Shown: piece by piece, positions 20,806 to 31,906 of the stretch
Layout of the letters: each line of letters starts with the position of its first letter
Numbering within the stretch: the stretch's first letter is position 1
NCBI GenBank assembly: GCA_030770545.1
Contig: CM061097.1
Span: 18,494,501 to 18,558,500, forward strand
Origin: Macropodus opercularis
Lineage: Eukaryota; Chordata; Actinopteri; Anabantiformes; Osphronemidae
Reading direction: 5' to 3'
Length of the DNA: 64,000 nucleotides
The notes under the pieces: generated by a model
What the model was told of the DNA's origin: nothing
The model's database searches: none
What the model saw: the letters and a program-made list of their open reading frames with translations, nothing else
Program-made: the position numbers and the translations under genes

Positions 20806-23800
20806 TTCATTGCAGTCAGCGATAGTTAGTACAAAGTTAGAGAAAAGCAAGCGTTCTTCATTGCAGTCAGCGATAATACAAAGTTAGAGAAAAGCAAACG
20901 TTCTTCATTGCAATCAGCGATAGTACAAAGTTAGAGAAAAGCAAACGTTCTTCATTGCAGTCAGCGATAATACAAAGTCAGAGAAAAGCAAACGTTCTTC
21001 ATTGCAGTCAGTGATAGTTAGTACAAAGTCAGAGGAAAGCAAACGTTCTTCATTGCAGTCAGCGATAGTTAGTACAAAGTCAGAGGAAAGCAAACGTTCT
21101 TCATTGCAGTCAGCGATAATTAGTACAAAGTCAGAGGAAAGCAAACGTTCTTCATTGCAGTCAGCGATAATTAGTACAAAGTCAGAAAAAAGCAAACGTT
21201 CTTCATTGCAATCAGCGATAGTTAGTACAAAGTCAGAAAAAAGCAAACGTTCTTCATTGTAGTCAGCGATAGTTAGTACAAAGTCAGAGTAAAGCAAACG
21301 TTCTTCATTGCAGTCAGCGATAGTTACTACAAAGTCAGAGAAAAGCAAGCGTTCTTCATTACAGTCAGCGATAGTTACTACAAAGTCAGAGAAAAGCAAG
21401 TGTCCTTCATTGCAGTCAGCGATAGTTACTACAAAGTCAGAGAAAAGCAATCGTTCCTCATTGCAGTCAGTGATAGTTAGTACAAAGTTAGAGAAAAGCA
21501 AACGTTCTTCATTGCAGTCAGCGATAGTTAGTACAAAGTCAGAGAAAAGCAAGCGTTCTTCATTGCAGTCAGCGATAGTTAGTACAAAGTAAGAGAAAAG
21601 CAAACGTTCTTAATTGCAGTCAGCGATAGTTAGTACAAAGTCAGAGAAAAGCAAACGTTCTTCATTGCAGTCAGCGATAGTTAGTACAAAGTCAGAGAAA
21701 AGCAAGCGTTCTTCATTACAGTCAGCGATAGTTAGTACAAAGTCACAGAAAAGCAATCGTTCTTCATTGAAGTCAGCGATAGTTAGTACAAAGTCACAGA
21801 AAAGCAATCGTTCTTCATTGCAGTCAGCGATAGTACAAAGTCAGAGAAAAGCAAGCGTTCTTCATTGCAGTCAGCGATAGTTAGTACAAAGTCAGAGAAA
21901 AGCAATCGTTCTTCATTGCAGTCAGCGATAGTTACTACAAAGTCAGAGAAAAGCAAACGTTCTTAATTGCAGTCAGCGATAGTTACTACAAAGTCAGAGA
22001 AAAGCAAACGTTCTTAATTGCAGTCAGCGATAGTTACTACAAAGTCAGAGAAAAGCAAACGTTCTTCATTGAAGTCAGCGATAGTACAAAGTAAGAGAAA
22101 AGCAAACTTTCTTAATTGCAGTCAGTGATAGTTAGTACAAAGTCAGAGAAAAGCAAACGTTCTTCATTGCAGTCAGCGATAGTTAGTACAAAGTTAGAGA
22201 ATAGCAAACGTTCTTCATTGCAGTCAGCGATAGTTAGTACAAAGTCAGAGAAAAGCAAACGTTCTTCATTGCAGTCAGCGATAGTTACTACAAAGTCAGA
22301 GAAAAGCAAACGTTCTTCATTGCAGTCAGCGATAGTTACTACAAAGTCAGAGAAAAGCAAACGTTCTTCATTGCAGTCAGCGATAGTACAAAGTAAGAGA
22401 AAAGCAAACGTTCTTCATTGCAGTCAGCGATAGTTAGTACAAAGTCAGAGAAAAGCAAACGTTTTTCATTGCAATCAGCGATAGTTAGTACAAAGTCAGA
22501 GAAAAGCAAGTGTCCTTCATTGCAGTCAGCGATAGTTAATACAAAGTCAGAGAAAAGCAAACGTTCTTCATTGCAGTCAGCGATAGTTAGTACAAAGTCA
22601 GAGAAAAGCAAACGTTCTTCATTGCAGTCAGCGATAGTTACTACAAAGTCAGAGAAAAGCAAACGTTTTTCATTGCAATCAGCGATAGTTAGTACAAAGT
22701 CAGAGAAAAGCAAGTGTCCTTCATTGCAGTCAGCGATAGTTAATACAAAGTCAGAGAAAAGCAAACGTTCTTCATTGCAGTCAGCGATAGTTAGTACAAA
22801 GTCAGAGAAAAGCAAACGTTCTTCATTGCAGTCAGCGATAGTTACTACAAAGTCAGAGAAAAGCAAACGTTCTTCATTGCAGTCAGCGATAGTTAGTACA
22901 AAGTCAGAGAAAAGCAAACGTTCTTCATTGCAGTCAGCGATAGTTAGTACAAAGTTAGAGAATAGCAAACGTTCTTCATTGCAGTCAGCGATAGTTAATA
23001 CAAAGTTAGAGAATAGCAAACGTTCTTCATTGCAGTCAGCGATAGTTAATACAAAGTTAGAGAATAGCAAACGTTCTTCATTGCAGTCAGCGATAGTTAT
23101 TACAAAGTCAGAGAAAAGCAAACGTTCTTCATTGCAATCAGCGATAGTTACTACAAAGTCAGAGAAAAGCAAACGTTCTTCATTGCAGTCAGCGATAGTT
23201 AATACAAAGTTAGAGAATAGCAAACGTTCTTCATTGCAGTCAGCGATAGTTAATACAAAGTTAGAGAATAGCAAACGTTCTTCATTGCAGTCAGCGATAG
23301 TTAGTACAAAGTTAGAGAATAGCAAACGTTCTTCATTGCAGTCAGCGATAGTTAGTACAAAGTTAGAGAATAGCAAACGTTCTTCATTGCAGTCAGCGAT
23401 AGTTAATACAAAGTTAGAGAATAGCAAACGTTCTTCATTGCAGTCAGCGATAGTTAATACAAAGTTAGAGAAAAGCAAACGTTCTTCATTGCAGTCAGCG
23501 ATAGTTAGTACAAAGTTAGAGAATAGCAAACGTTCTTCATTGCAGTCAGCGATAGTTAGTACAAAGTCAGAGAAAAGCAAACGTTCTTCATTGAAGTCAG
23601 CGATAGTTAGTACAAAGTTAGAGAATAGCAAACGTTCTTCATTGCAGTCAGCGATAGTTAGTACAAAGTCAGAAAAAAGCAAGCGTTCTTCATTGCAGTC
23701 AGCGATAGTTACTACAAAGTCAGAGAAAAGCAAACTTTCTTCATTGCAGTCAGCGATAGTTAGTACAAAGTTAGAGAATAGCAAACGTTCTTCATTGCAG

Positions 23801-26800
23801 TCAGTGATAGTACAAAGTCAGAGAAAAGCAAACGTTCTTCATTGCAGTCAGCGATAGTTAGTACAAAGTCAGAGAAAAGCAAGCGTTCTTCATTGTAGTC
23901 AGCGATAGTTAGTACAAAGTTAGAGAATAGCAAACGTTCTTAATTACAGTCAGCGATAGTTAGTACAAAGTTAGAGAAAAGCAAACGTTCTTCATTGCAG
24001 TCAGCGACAATACAAAGTTAGAGAATAGCAAACGTTCTTCATTGCAGTCAGCGATAGTTAGTACAAAGTCAGAGAATAGCAAACGTTCTTCATTGCAGTC
24101 AGCGATAGTTTTTACAACGTCAGAGAAAAGCAAACGTTCTTCATTGTAGTCAGCGATAGTTAGTACAAAGTTAGAGAATAGCAAACGTTCTTCATTGCAG
24201 TCAGCGATAGTTACTACAAAGTCAGAGAAAAGCAAACGTTCTTCATTGCAGTCAGCGATAGTTAGTACAAAGTTAGAGAATAGCAAACGTTCTTCATTGC
24301 AGTCAGCGATAGTTAATACAAAGTTAGAGAAAAGCAAACGTTCTTCATTGCAGTCAGCGATAGTTTTTACAACGTCAGAGAAAAGCAAACGTTCTTCATT
24401 GCAGTCAGCGATAGTTAGTACAAAGTTAGAGAATAGCAAACGTTCTTCATTGCAGTCAGCGATAGTTAGTACAAAGTTAGAGAACAGCAAACGTTCTTCA
24501 TTGCAGTCAGCGATAGTTTTTACAACGTCAGAGAAAAGCAAACGTTCTTCATTGCAGTCAGCGATAGTTAGTACAAAGTTAGAGAATAGCAAACGTTCTT
24601 CATTGCAGTCAGCGATAGTTACTACAAAGTCAGAGAAAAGCAAACGTTCTTCATTGCAGTCAGCGATAGTTAGTACAAAGTTAGAGAATAGCAAACGTTC
24701 TTCATTGCAGTCAGCGATAGTTAATACAAAGTTAGAGAATAGCAAACGTTCTTCATTGCAGTCAGCGATAGTACAAAGTCAGAGAAAAGCAAACGTTCTT
24801 CATTGTAGTCAGCGATAGTTAGTACAAAGTTAGAGAATAGCAAACGTTCTTCATTGCAGTCAGCGATAGTTTTTACAACGTCAGAGAAAAGCAAACGTTC
24901 TTCATTGTAGTCAGCGATAGTTAGTACAAAGTCAGAGAAAAGCAAGCGTCCTTCATTGCAGTCAGCGATAGTTAGTACAAAGTTAGAGAAAAGCAAGCGT
25001 CCTTCATTGAAGTCAGCGATAGTTAGTACAAAGTCAGAGGAAAGCAAACGTTCTTCATTGCAGTCAGCGATAGTTAGTACAAAGTAAGAGAAAAGCAAAC
25101 GTTCTTCATTGCAGTCAGCGATAGTTAGTACAAAGTCAGAGAAAAGCAAACGTTCTTCATTGCAGTCAGCGATAGTTAGTACAAAGTCAGAGAAAAGCAA
25201 ACGTTCTTCATTGCAATCAGCAATAATTAGTACAAAGTCAGAGGAAAGCAAGCGTTCTTCATTGCAGTCAGCGATAATTAGTACAAAGTCAGAGGAAAGC
25301 AAACGTTTTTCATTGCAATCAGCGATAGTTAGTACAAAGTCAGAAAAAAGCAAACGTTCTTCATTGTAGTCAGCGATAGTACAAAGTCAGAGAAAAGCAA
25401 TCGTTCTTCATTGCAGTCAGCGATAGTTAGTACAAAGTCAGAGAAAAGCAAACGTTCTTCATTGAAGTCAGCGATAGTACAAAGTAAGAGAAAAGCAAAC
25501 GTTCTTCATTGCAGTCAGCGATAGTTACTACAAAGTCAGAGAAAAGCAAGTGTCCTTCATTGCAGTCAGCGATAGTTACTACAAAGTCAGAGAAAAGCAA
25601 GTGTCCTTCATTACAGTCAGCGATAGTTACTACAAAGTCAGAGAAAAGCAAGTGTCCTTCATTGCAGTCAGCGATAGTTACTACACAGTCAGAGAAAAGC
25701 AAGTGTCCTTCATTGCAGTCAGCGATAGTTACTACAAAGTCAGAGAAAAGCAAGTGTCCTTCATTGCAGTCAGCGATAGTTACTACACAGTCAGAGAAAA
25801 GCAAGCGTTCTTCATTGCAGTCAGGGATAGTTACTACAAAGTCAGAGAAAAGCAAGTGTCCTTCATTGCAGTCAGCGATAGTTACTACAAAGTCAGAGAA
25901 AAGCAAGTGTCCTTCATTACAGTCAGCGATAGTTACTACAAAGTCAGAGAAAAGCAAGTGTCCTTCATTGCAGTCAGCGATAGTTACTACACAGTCAGAG
26001 AAAAGCAAGCGTTCTTCATTACAGTCAGCGATAGTTAGTACAAAGTCAGAGAAAAGCAAGCGTTCTTCATTACAGTCAGCGATAGTACAAAGTAAGAGAA
26101 AAGCAATCGTTCCTCATTGCAGTCAGCGATAGTTAGTACAAAGTCAGAGAAAAGCAAGCGTTCTTCATTACAGTCAGCGATAGTTAGTACAAAGTCACAG
26201 AAAAGCAATCGTTCTTCATTGCAGTCAGTGATAGTTAGTACAAAGTCAGAGAAAAGCAAACGTTCTTCATTGCAGTCAGCGATAGTACAAAGTAAGAGAA
26301 AAGCAATCGTTCCTCATTGCAGTCAGTGATAGTTAGTACAAAGTCAGAGAAAAGCAAACGTTCTTCATTGCAGTCAGCGATAGTTAGTACAAAGTCAGAG
26401 AAAAGCAATCGTTCTTCATTGCAGTCAGCGATAGTTACTACAAAGTCAGAGAAAAGCAAACGTTCTTCATTGCAGTCAGCGATAGTTAGTACAAAGTCAG
26501 AGAAAAGCAAACGTTCTTCATTGAAGTCAGCGATAGTACAAAGTAAGAGGAAAGCAAACGTTCTTCATTGCAGTCAGCGATAGTTAGTACAAAGTCAGAG
26601 AAAAGCAAGCGTTCTTCATTATAGTCAGCGATAGTTAGTACAAAGTCAGAGAAAAGCAAGCGTTCTTCATTGCAGTCAGCGATAGTTAGTACAAAGTCAG
26701 AGAATAGCAAACGTTCTTCATTGCAATCAGCGACAATACAAAGTCAGAGAAAAGCAAACGTTCTTCATTGCAGTCAGCGATAGTACAAAGTCAGAGAAAA

Positions 26801-28700
26801 GCAAACGTTCTTCATTGCAGTCAGCGATAGTTAGTACACGGTCAGAGGAAAGCAAACGTTCTTCATTGCAGTCAGCGAAAGTACAAAGTCAGAAAAAAGC
26901 AAGCGTTCTTCATTGTAGTCAGCGATAGTTAGTACAAAGTTAGAGAAAAGCAAGCGTTCTTCATTGCAGTCAAGGATAGTTATTACAAAGTCAGAGGAAA
27001 GCAAACGTTCTTCATTGCAATCAGCGATAGTTAGTACAAAGTCAGAGAAAAGCAAACGTTCTTCATTGCAGTCAGCGATAGTTAGTACAAAGTCAGAGAA
27101 AAGCAAACGTTCTTCATTGCAGTCAGCGATAGTTAGTACAAAGTCAGAGAAAAGCAAACGTTCTTCATTGCAGTCAGCGATAGTTAGTACAAAGTCAGAG
27201 AAAAGCAAACGTTCTTCGTTGCAGGCAGCGATAGTTAGTACAAAGTTAGAGAAAAGCAAGCGTTCTTCATTGCAGTCAGCGATAGTACAAAGTCAGAGAA
27301 AAGCAAACGTTCTTCATTGCAGGCAGCGATAGTTAGTACAAAGTCAGAGAAAAGCAAGCGTTCTTCATTGCAATCAGCGATAGTTAGTACAAAGTTAGAG
27401 AAAAGCAAACGTTCTTCATTGCAGTCAGCGATAGTACAAAGTCAGAGAAAAGCAAACGTTCTTCATTGCAGTCAGCGATAGTTAGTACAAAGTCAGAGAA
27501 AAGCAAACGTTCTTCATTGCAGGCAGCGATAGTTAGTACAAAGTCAGAGAAAAGCAAACGTTCTTCATTGCAGTCAGCGATAGTTAGTAAAAAGTCAGAG
27601 AAAAGCAAACGTTCTTCATTGCAATCAGCGATAGTTAGTACAAAGTCAGAGAAAAGCAAACGTTCTTCATTGCAGTCAGCGATAGTTAGTACAAAGTCAG
27701 AAAAAAGCAAACGTTCTTCATTGCAGTCAGCGATAGTTAGTAAAAAGTCAGAGAAAAGCAAACGTTCTTCATTGCAATCAGCGATAGTTAGTACAAAGTC
27801 AGAGGAAAGCAAACGTTCTTCATTGCAATCAGCGATAGTTAGTACAAAGTCAGAGAAAAGCAAACGTTCTTCATTGCAGGCAGCGACAGTTAGTACAAAG
27901 TCAGAGAAAAGCAAACGTTCTTCATTGCAGTCAGCGACAGTTAGTACAAAGTCAGAGAGAAGCAAACGTTCTTCATTGCAGTCAGCGACAGTTAGTACAA
28001 AGTCAGAGGAAAGCAAACGTTCTTCATTGCAATCAGCGATAGTTAGTACAAAGTCAGAGAAAAGCAAACGTTCTTCATTGCAGTCAGCGACAGTTAGTAC
28101 AAAGTCAGAGAATAGCAAACGTTCTTCATTACAGTCAGCGATAGTTAGTACAAAGTTAGAGAAAAGCAAACGTTCTTCATTGCAGTCAGCGATAGTACAA
28201 AGTCAGAGAAAAGCAAACGTTCTTCATTGCAGTCAGCGATAGTTAGTACAAAGTTAGAGAAAAGCAAACGTTCTTCATTGCAGTCAGCGATAGTACAAAG
28301 TCAGAGAAAAGCAAACGTTCTTCATTGCAATCAGCGATAGTACAAAGTCAGAGAAAAGCAAACGTTCTTCATTGCAGTCAGCGACAGTTAGTACAAAGTC
28401 AGAGAATAGCAAACGTTCTTCATTATAGTCAGTGATAGTTAGTACAAAGTTAGAGAAAAGCAAACGTTCTTCATTGCAGTCAGCGATAGTACAAAGTCAG
28501 AGAAAAGCAAACGTTCTTCATTGCAATCAGCGATAGTACAAAGTCAGAGAAAAGCAAACGTTCTTCATTGCAGTCAGCGACAGTTAGTACAAAGTCAGAG
28601 AATAGCAAACGTTCTTCATTATAGTCAGCGATAGTTAGTACAAAGTCAGAGAAAAGCAAGCGTTCTTCATTGCAGTCAGTGATAGTCATTACAAAGTCAG
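20806..28700. repeat. 51-bp satellite array, large (about 155 units)
   Basis: Head-to-tail units with the core AGCGATAGTTAGTACAAAG and a TTCATTGCAGTC junction. The usual period is 51 bp. A 47-bp variant lacks one TAGT of a TAGTTAGT pair. Because 51 is 17 codons, runs of pure 51-bp units stay open on both strands: plus reads SLQSAIVSTKSEKSKRS, minus reads NEERLLFSDFVLTIADC, with the longest runs at 22418-23857 (+) and 22339-23784 (-). Sub-blocks share diagnostic variants (AGAGAATAGC units at 22.9-23.8 kb, AAGTGTCC units at 25.5-26.0 kb, TTTTTACAACG units at 24.1-24.9 kb). Composition and bidirectional openness argue for a satellite, not a protein gene. Confidence 0.95.
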
Positions 28701-28701
28701 G

Positions 28702-28884
28702 GTCAATTCAACCACCCATCACACTAGTGAAACTATTCAAGATGTCACTTCTGACGAGATGAAACCTTTCCACTGCTTAAACATGGAATCCATCCATCTC
28801 CACAGATGTGTTTACTCCAAATAATTGTAAAGACTATTACTGCTGTTATGCCAAATACACCCAAAATAGAAATACATGTCTTGA
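28702..28884. repeat. Right flank of large 51-bp satellite
   Basis: Duplicate of 16792-16978. Only its last part is kept at 51561-51611. Non-coding. Confidence 0.8.
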
Positions 28885-29298
28885 TCATTGGAAAATCTTA
28901 GCAACAGCTAAAGGGGTAACAGGAATATAAATGGAATATTTGAACTGAGTTCTACAACACACAGGGTATTTCTCACACTGCTCAGTGGTTGTGTCAGTAC
29001 CTACTTCTGCCGGATCCAACCCTGATGCCGATTCACAGCAGCTGTCCCTCCTCTGTCCTCTGTGCTGGTGCAGTGGCAGACAGCTTGTTGGGACGTCACC
29101 GGAGCAACTGGTCTTCGTGGTGTCGCGGGGAGTTACGTTAGCACCGTTAGGTTTCCCTCCCCTTGTCACCAGAGACACTGTTGCACTGTACAGATGTGTA
29201 GTGATGAAGTCCTTCGTGGTGACTCGACGGTGCAGTGGAGATTCACTCAGCGTGTCTCTCCCACTGTGCTGGTCAACGCTGCCTCTCGTAGGTCAAGA
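28885..29298 (-). pseudogene. Env-leader-like retroviral remnant, antisense (copy at 29 kb)
   Basis: The reverse complement aligns with 7285-7700 of the provirus. The block GTTGACCAGCACAGTGGGAG and the block around ACACATCTGTACAGTGCA are near-exact, with a deletion between them. A 97-codon minus-strand frame remains (28885-29178), with TPRDTTKTSCSGDVPTSC and a Cys-containing end. Position and orientation suggest a piece of a related provirus trapped beside the satellite. There are no other retroviral genes next to it. Function is not implied. Confidence 0.5.
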
Positions 29299-29680
29299 AT
29301 GTAACTGTTGGTCCTCTCAGTCCTGCTGATTAAACAGAACAGGAATAGGCATATTTACAGACGCTGCCCCCTCGTGGACAAATACAGGAATGATCCTCCA
29401 TGACAGTTTTCTAGTGTGACCCCTGACTTTTCGTTTTCGTTTCAATAAGGTGAACACTCTAATGTTTTAATAGAGCACGTCAAAAAGAAAACATGAAAAA
29501 CGATAGCAAACACTGACATGATAAGTAGTTTTTCAGGTGAAAAAAAAAACAATAGTAACCAAATCACATTAGTAAAAAAAACGTCACAATACACGCAATA
29601 AGTAGTTCAAGACATTTCCCAACTGATCAGAAAGCATAGCACAAATAACATACAAACATTTTATCTCAGCTGTAAATTGT
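29299..29680. other. Left part of block R, non-coding (copy at 29 kb)
   Basis: AT-rich sequence matching 52020-52591, but lacking about 180 bp that in the other copy contain a macrosatellite-related piece (52113-52210). No gene recognised. Confidence 0.5.
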
Positions 29681-29685
29681 CTTAC

Positions 29686-29880
29686 CTCTGTCTCTCTGTC
29701 TTTGTGGAAATGATATGACTGGTACCAGGTTCGTCTGTTTAGCCGACACCACAGTTACGTGACGTCACCAACCGCCGATCTAGCAGTTGATATTCTGAGC
29801 CAATCAGATCCAAACTCCCGCGTAACCATGACGACCATGGCGCAGAGGTACTTGGGAAAAACACTTTGCATCGATAACAT
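29686..29880 (-). other. Candidate minus-strand first exon of divergent promoter (copy at 29 kb)
   Basis: On the minus strand, CAGAG|GTAAGA forms a strong splice donor (exon end at 29686), transcribed away from the promoter elements at 29760-29893. The donor is unchanged in the second copy at 52597. No coding frame is evident, so it would be a 5' UTR exon. The start point is not defined. Confidence 0.35.
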
Positions 29881-29893
29881 CCAATATGGCGGC
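29760..29893. promoter_or_regulatory. Divergent housekeeping-type promoter (copy at 29 kb)
   Basis: A full palindromic CRE (TGACGTCA, 29760-29767), a CCAAT box (29800-29804) and a YY1-type element (ATGGCGGCG, 29885-29893) lie within 135 bp of locally CpG-richer sequence. Plausible first exons with good splice donors run outward on both strands (29686 on minus, 29979 on plus). All three elements are conserved in the 52.7 kb copy. This arrangement is typical of bidirectional vertebrate promoters. Activity is inferred. Confidence 0.55.
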
Positions 29894-29979
29894 GTCCGGC
29901 ACTAGCACACGCGCTACACTTGTAAAATGTTAAGCTATAGCAACCGACAGAGAAGGAGTAAAAGCTGAAAGCTGGGCAG
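29885..29979 (+). other. Candidate plus-strand first exon (copy at 29 kb)
   Basis: The sequence from the YY1-type element to GGGCAG|GTAGGT, a strong donor. An ATG inside the YY1 element opens only 15 codons. It is copied at 52796-52890 with the donor intact. Confidence 0.4.
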
Positions 29980-30408
29980 GTAGGTGGCCTCCTCAGTGAA
30001 ATGTTTACTGTGTACAGTAGCGCTGCTAGATGTTTGAATACACAATAAGTACAGCTAAAGTAGCAATGTCGCTAACAAGCTAACCTAAGGCTAACTGTTG
30101 ACAATATTTACACAACCACTGTATAACAAGGTTTGAACCATTTTGTTAGCAGTGTTTAACCAGACTGTGTTTCAGTTGTACATGTGTCCTTCCACAGAAG
30201 TGTGGTAGATAATTAATAACGATTTAAATGTTCAAAATTCAATCCTTAATTACTGTATTAAATGAACTGTATAATGTAAGACATTTTAAGCATTATCGAT
30301 ACTGACTGTTGCTGATACTTACGACTTACTTACTTACAGCTTATTCATCTGTAGAGATGTGGTATCTATCTGTTGTTAATGTGTTTTTGTTTTTCCCCTG
30401 AATTCCAG

Positions 30409-30479
30409 GAGACACAGACTCCTGCAGTGGCAGTTGAGAGTGAGATGCCCCCTGCCTACAGTAAGATGTTAATAATCAG
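30409..30479 (+). other. Exon-like cassette, 71-bp form (copy at 30.4 kb)
   Basis: Bounded by CCTGAATTCCAG| and AATAATCAG|GTAAAG. In one frame it is open throughout (TPAVAVESEMPPAYSKMLIIR). Compared with the 93-bp form it lacks 22 bp in two places. It is the first of two such cassettes within block R; the other is at 32511. Confidence 0.4.
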
Positions 30480-30871
30480 GTAAAGACGTAGGGCCATCAC
30501 TGTGGTCACAAATCATGGTTGTTGCTCTGTACTCTGTGTAGTTTCATTATAATAATAGGAAGCTGAACACACTACTTATAGTGCCAGCACTTCAAAATGT
30601 CATCCGTTTTCACTGCAGCATGTTTGCGTCTCCACTACGTCGCCAGGGCGTCTCTGCCTAAGTATTTTAATTTCTTCTGTGGGCAAAAAAATGATCTTGG
30701 TGTTGGTCTCTGTTTAACCACCAGGTGTCGCAAAGTTTTTTACGTATCTCCACTTCACAGAGGCCTGTTACTGCAGGGGCTGATTATCAGAAACATACAA
30801 ATGTTTTTATTATGTAGTATCTGATTTCTGTGAATGAATGGTTGTCTAACACGTAGGAAACCAAGACCTCC
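30480..30871. other. Intron-like stretch of block R
   Basis: Contains a 75-codon plus-strand frame at 30597-30824, also present at 53506-53733 with a few substitutions of both silent and replacing kinds. No recognised protein, and probably chance. Nothing else is visible. Confidence 0.4.
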
Positions 30872-30946
30872 GGTCCCGTATGTAGTTTAGTGGTCTTAGT
30901 GTGTGACTTTAACTTCGCAACACAAGCAAGTTCGATCCCCACTCGT
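30872..30946 (+). repeat. tRNA-like sequence, SINE head or tRNA relic (copy at 30.9 kb)
   Basis: An A-box match (TAGTTTAGTGG, 30883-30893) and a B-box match (GTTCGATCC, 30930-30938) are spaced as in tRNA genes, and a 5-bp anticodon-type stem (TGTGA/TCGCA) lies between them. The anticodon loop has 8 nt and the T stem does not pair, so it is not a functional tRNA. A T-rich stretch follows. It is repeated at 53781-53855. Confidence 0.4.
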
Positions 30947-31906
30947 GTTTTATTTTATTTTTTTATAAAAAGCTCTGAATTTTAATCTGAAAAACTGCAT
31001 TTTTGTCTTAAAATTATTTTCCATTGACTCCAAAGTTATAATGGCCGTGTCTTTTGTTTGATGTTGAAATGCTTTAAAGGCAGCAGGCGTCTCCCAAAAT
31101 ATCTACACACACACTGTGTCACGTCTGCTGTGATATAAATATCTCCACATATTTCTGTTACTGCGATGTAATTAATATATGATACTTTTCACTTTTAAAG
31201 ATGTGCTTATATCTATTTAGTTGTCAAAATTTCTGCCGGTAAGTGAACTTCACCATATTGTTTTTCTCTTGTAGAGAATCAACGGCGCTTCATATAGAAA
31301 CAAAAACCATAAAACAGTGAGTTAAAACAGGGAACATTCGATCACATCGCTTCCTGCACTTTACAGCAGGTGTATTCATATGCTAATTCTTGTCTAGTGT
31401 GTCCCAACACCGTGTTTTGTCAAGGAGTGAATCGTCGGAGGCGTCTTTTAATTCATACATTTTGTGTATTGGTCTCCGCTGGACTCATCACTTGATCGCT
31501 CACGTCCTGTCAGCTTGTGGGCTCTGGTGGCAGCAGCTCACTTCAGTTCACAAAGCGCAGAAGACAAGGTAAACAAAACAGTTACGTCAAGAATTATATC
31601 TTTCAAACACGCTATGTGTGTTATGAGTTGATTATAAGGAGATTTCAGAAATTAAAATGTCAAACAGGCAGAAACTCGGGTCGTCAAAACGGGACCCGCT
31701 GAACTACACAAGACACCGTCAGGGTGGCTTCACAGGTGTTCTTGTCTGAATGTATGTAGCCGCAATCGAATGAGATTTTCTTGTATAACTTGCCATTTTA
31801 GTGAACCTTACTCATTTATTGGGTTGTGAGTTTATATTATAACGTCTGATAACTACATAAACAAAGAATTCACAGAAATCCTCGGTACAGTACTGTGTTG
31901 TTGTAG
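30947..31906. other. Non-coding part of block R with possible small exons
   Basis: A candidate 42-bp exon lies at 31275-31316 (acceptor TTCTCTTGTAG, donor GTGAGT). A 60-codon frame at 31390-31572 ends next to AAG|GTAAAC. Both are present in the 54 kb copy. No protein recognised. Confidence 0.3.

Noticed and set aside
22339..23857. Two overlapping opposite-strand genes of about 480 codons
   Set aside because: They are the same 51-bp unit read on each strand. Openness follows from a stop-free 17-codon period.
20806..28700. CRISPR array
   Set aside because: Units are contiguous direct repeats with no unique spacers, and the setting is vertebrate.
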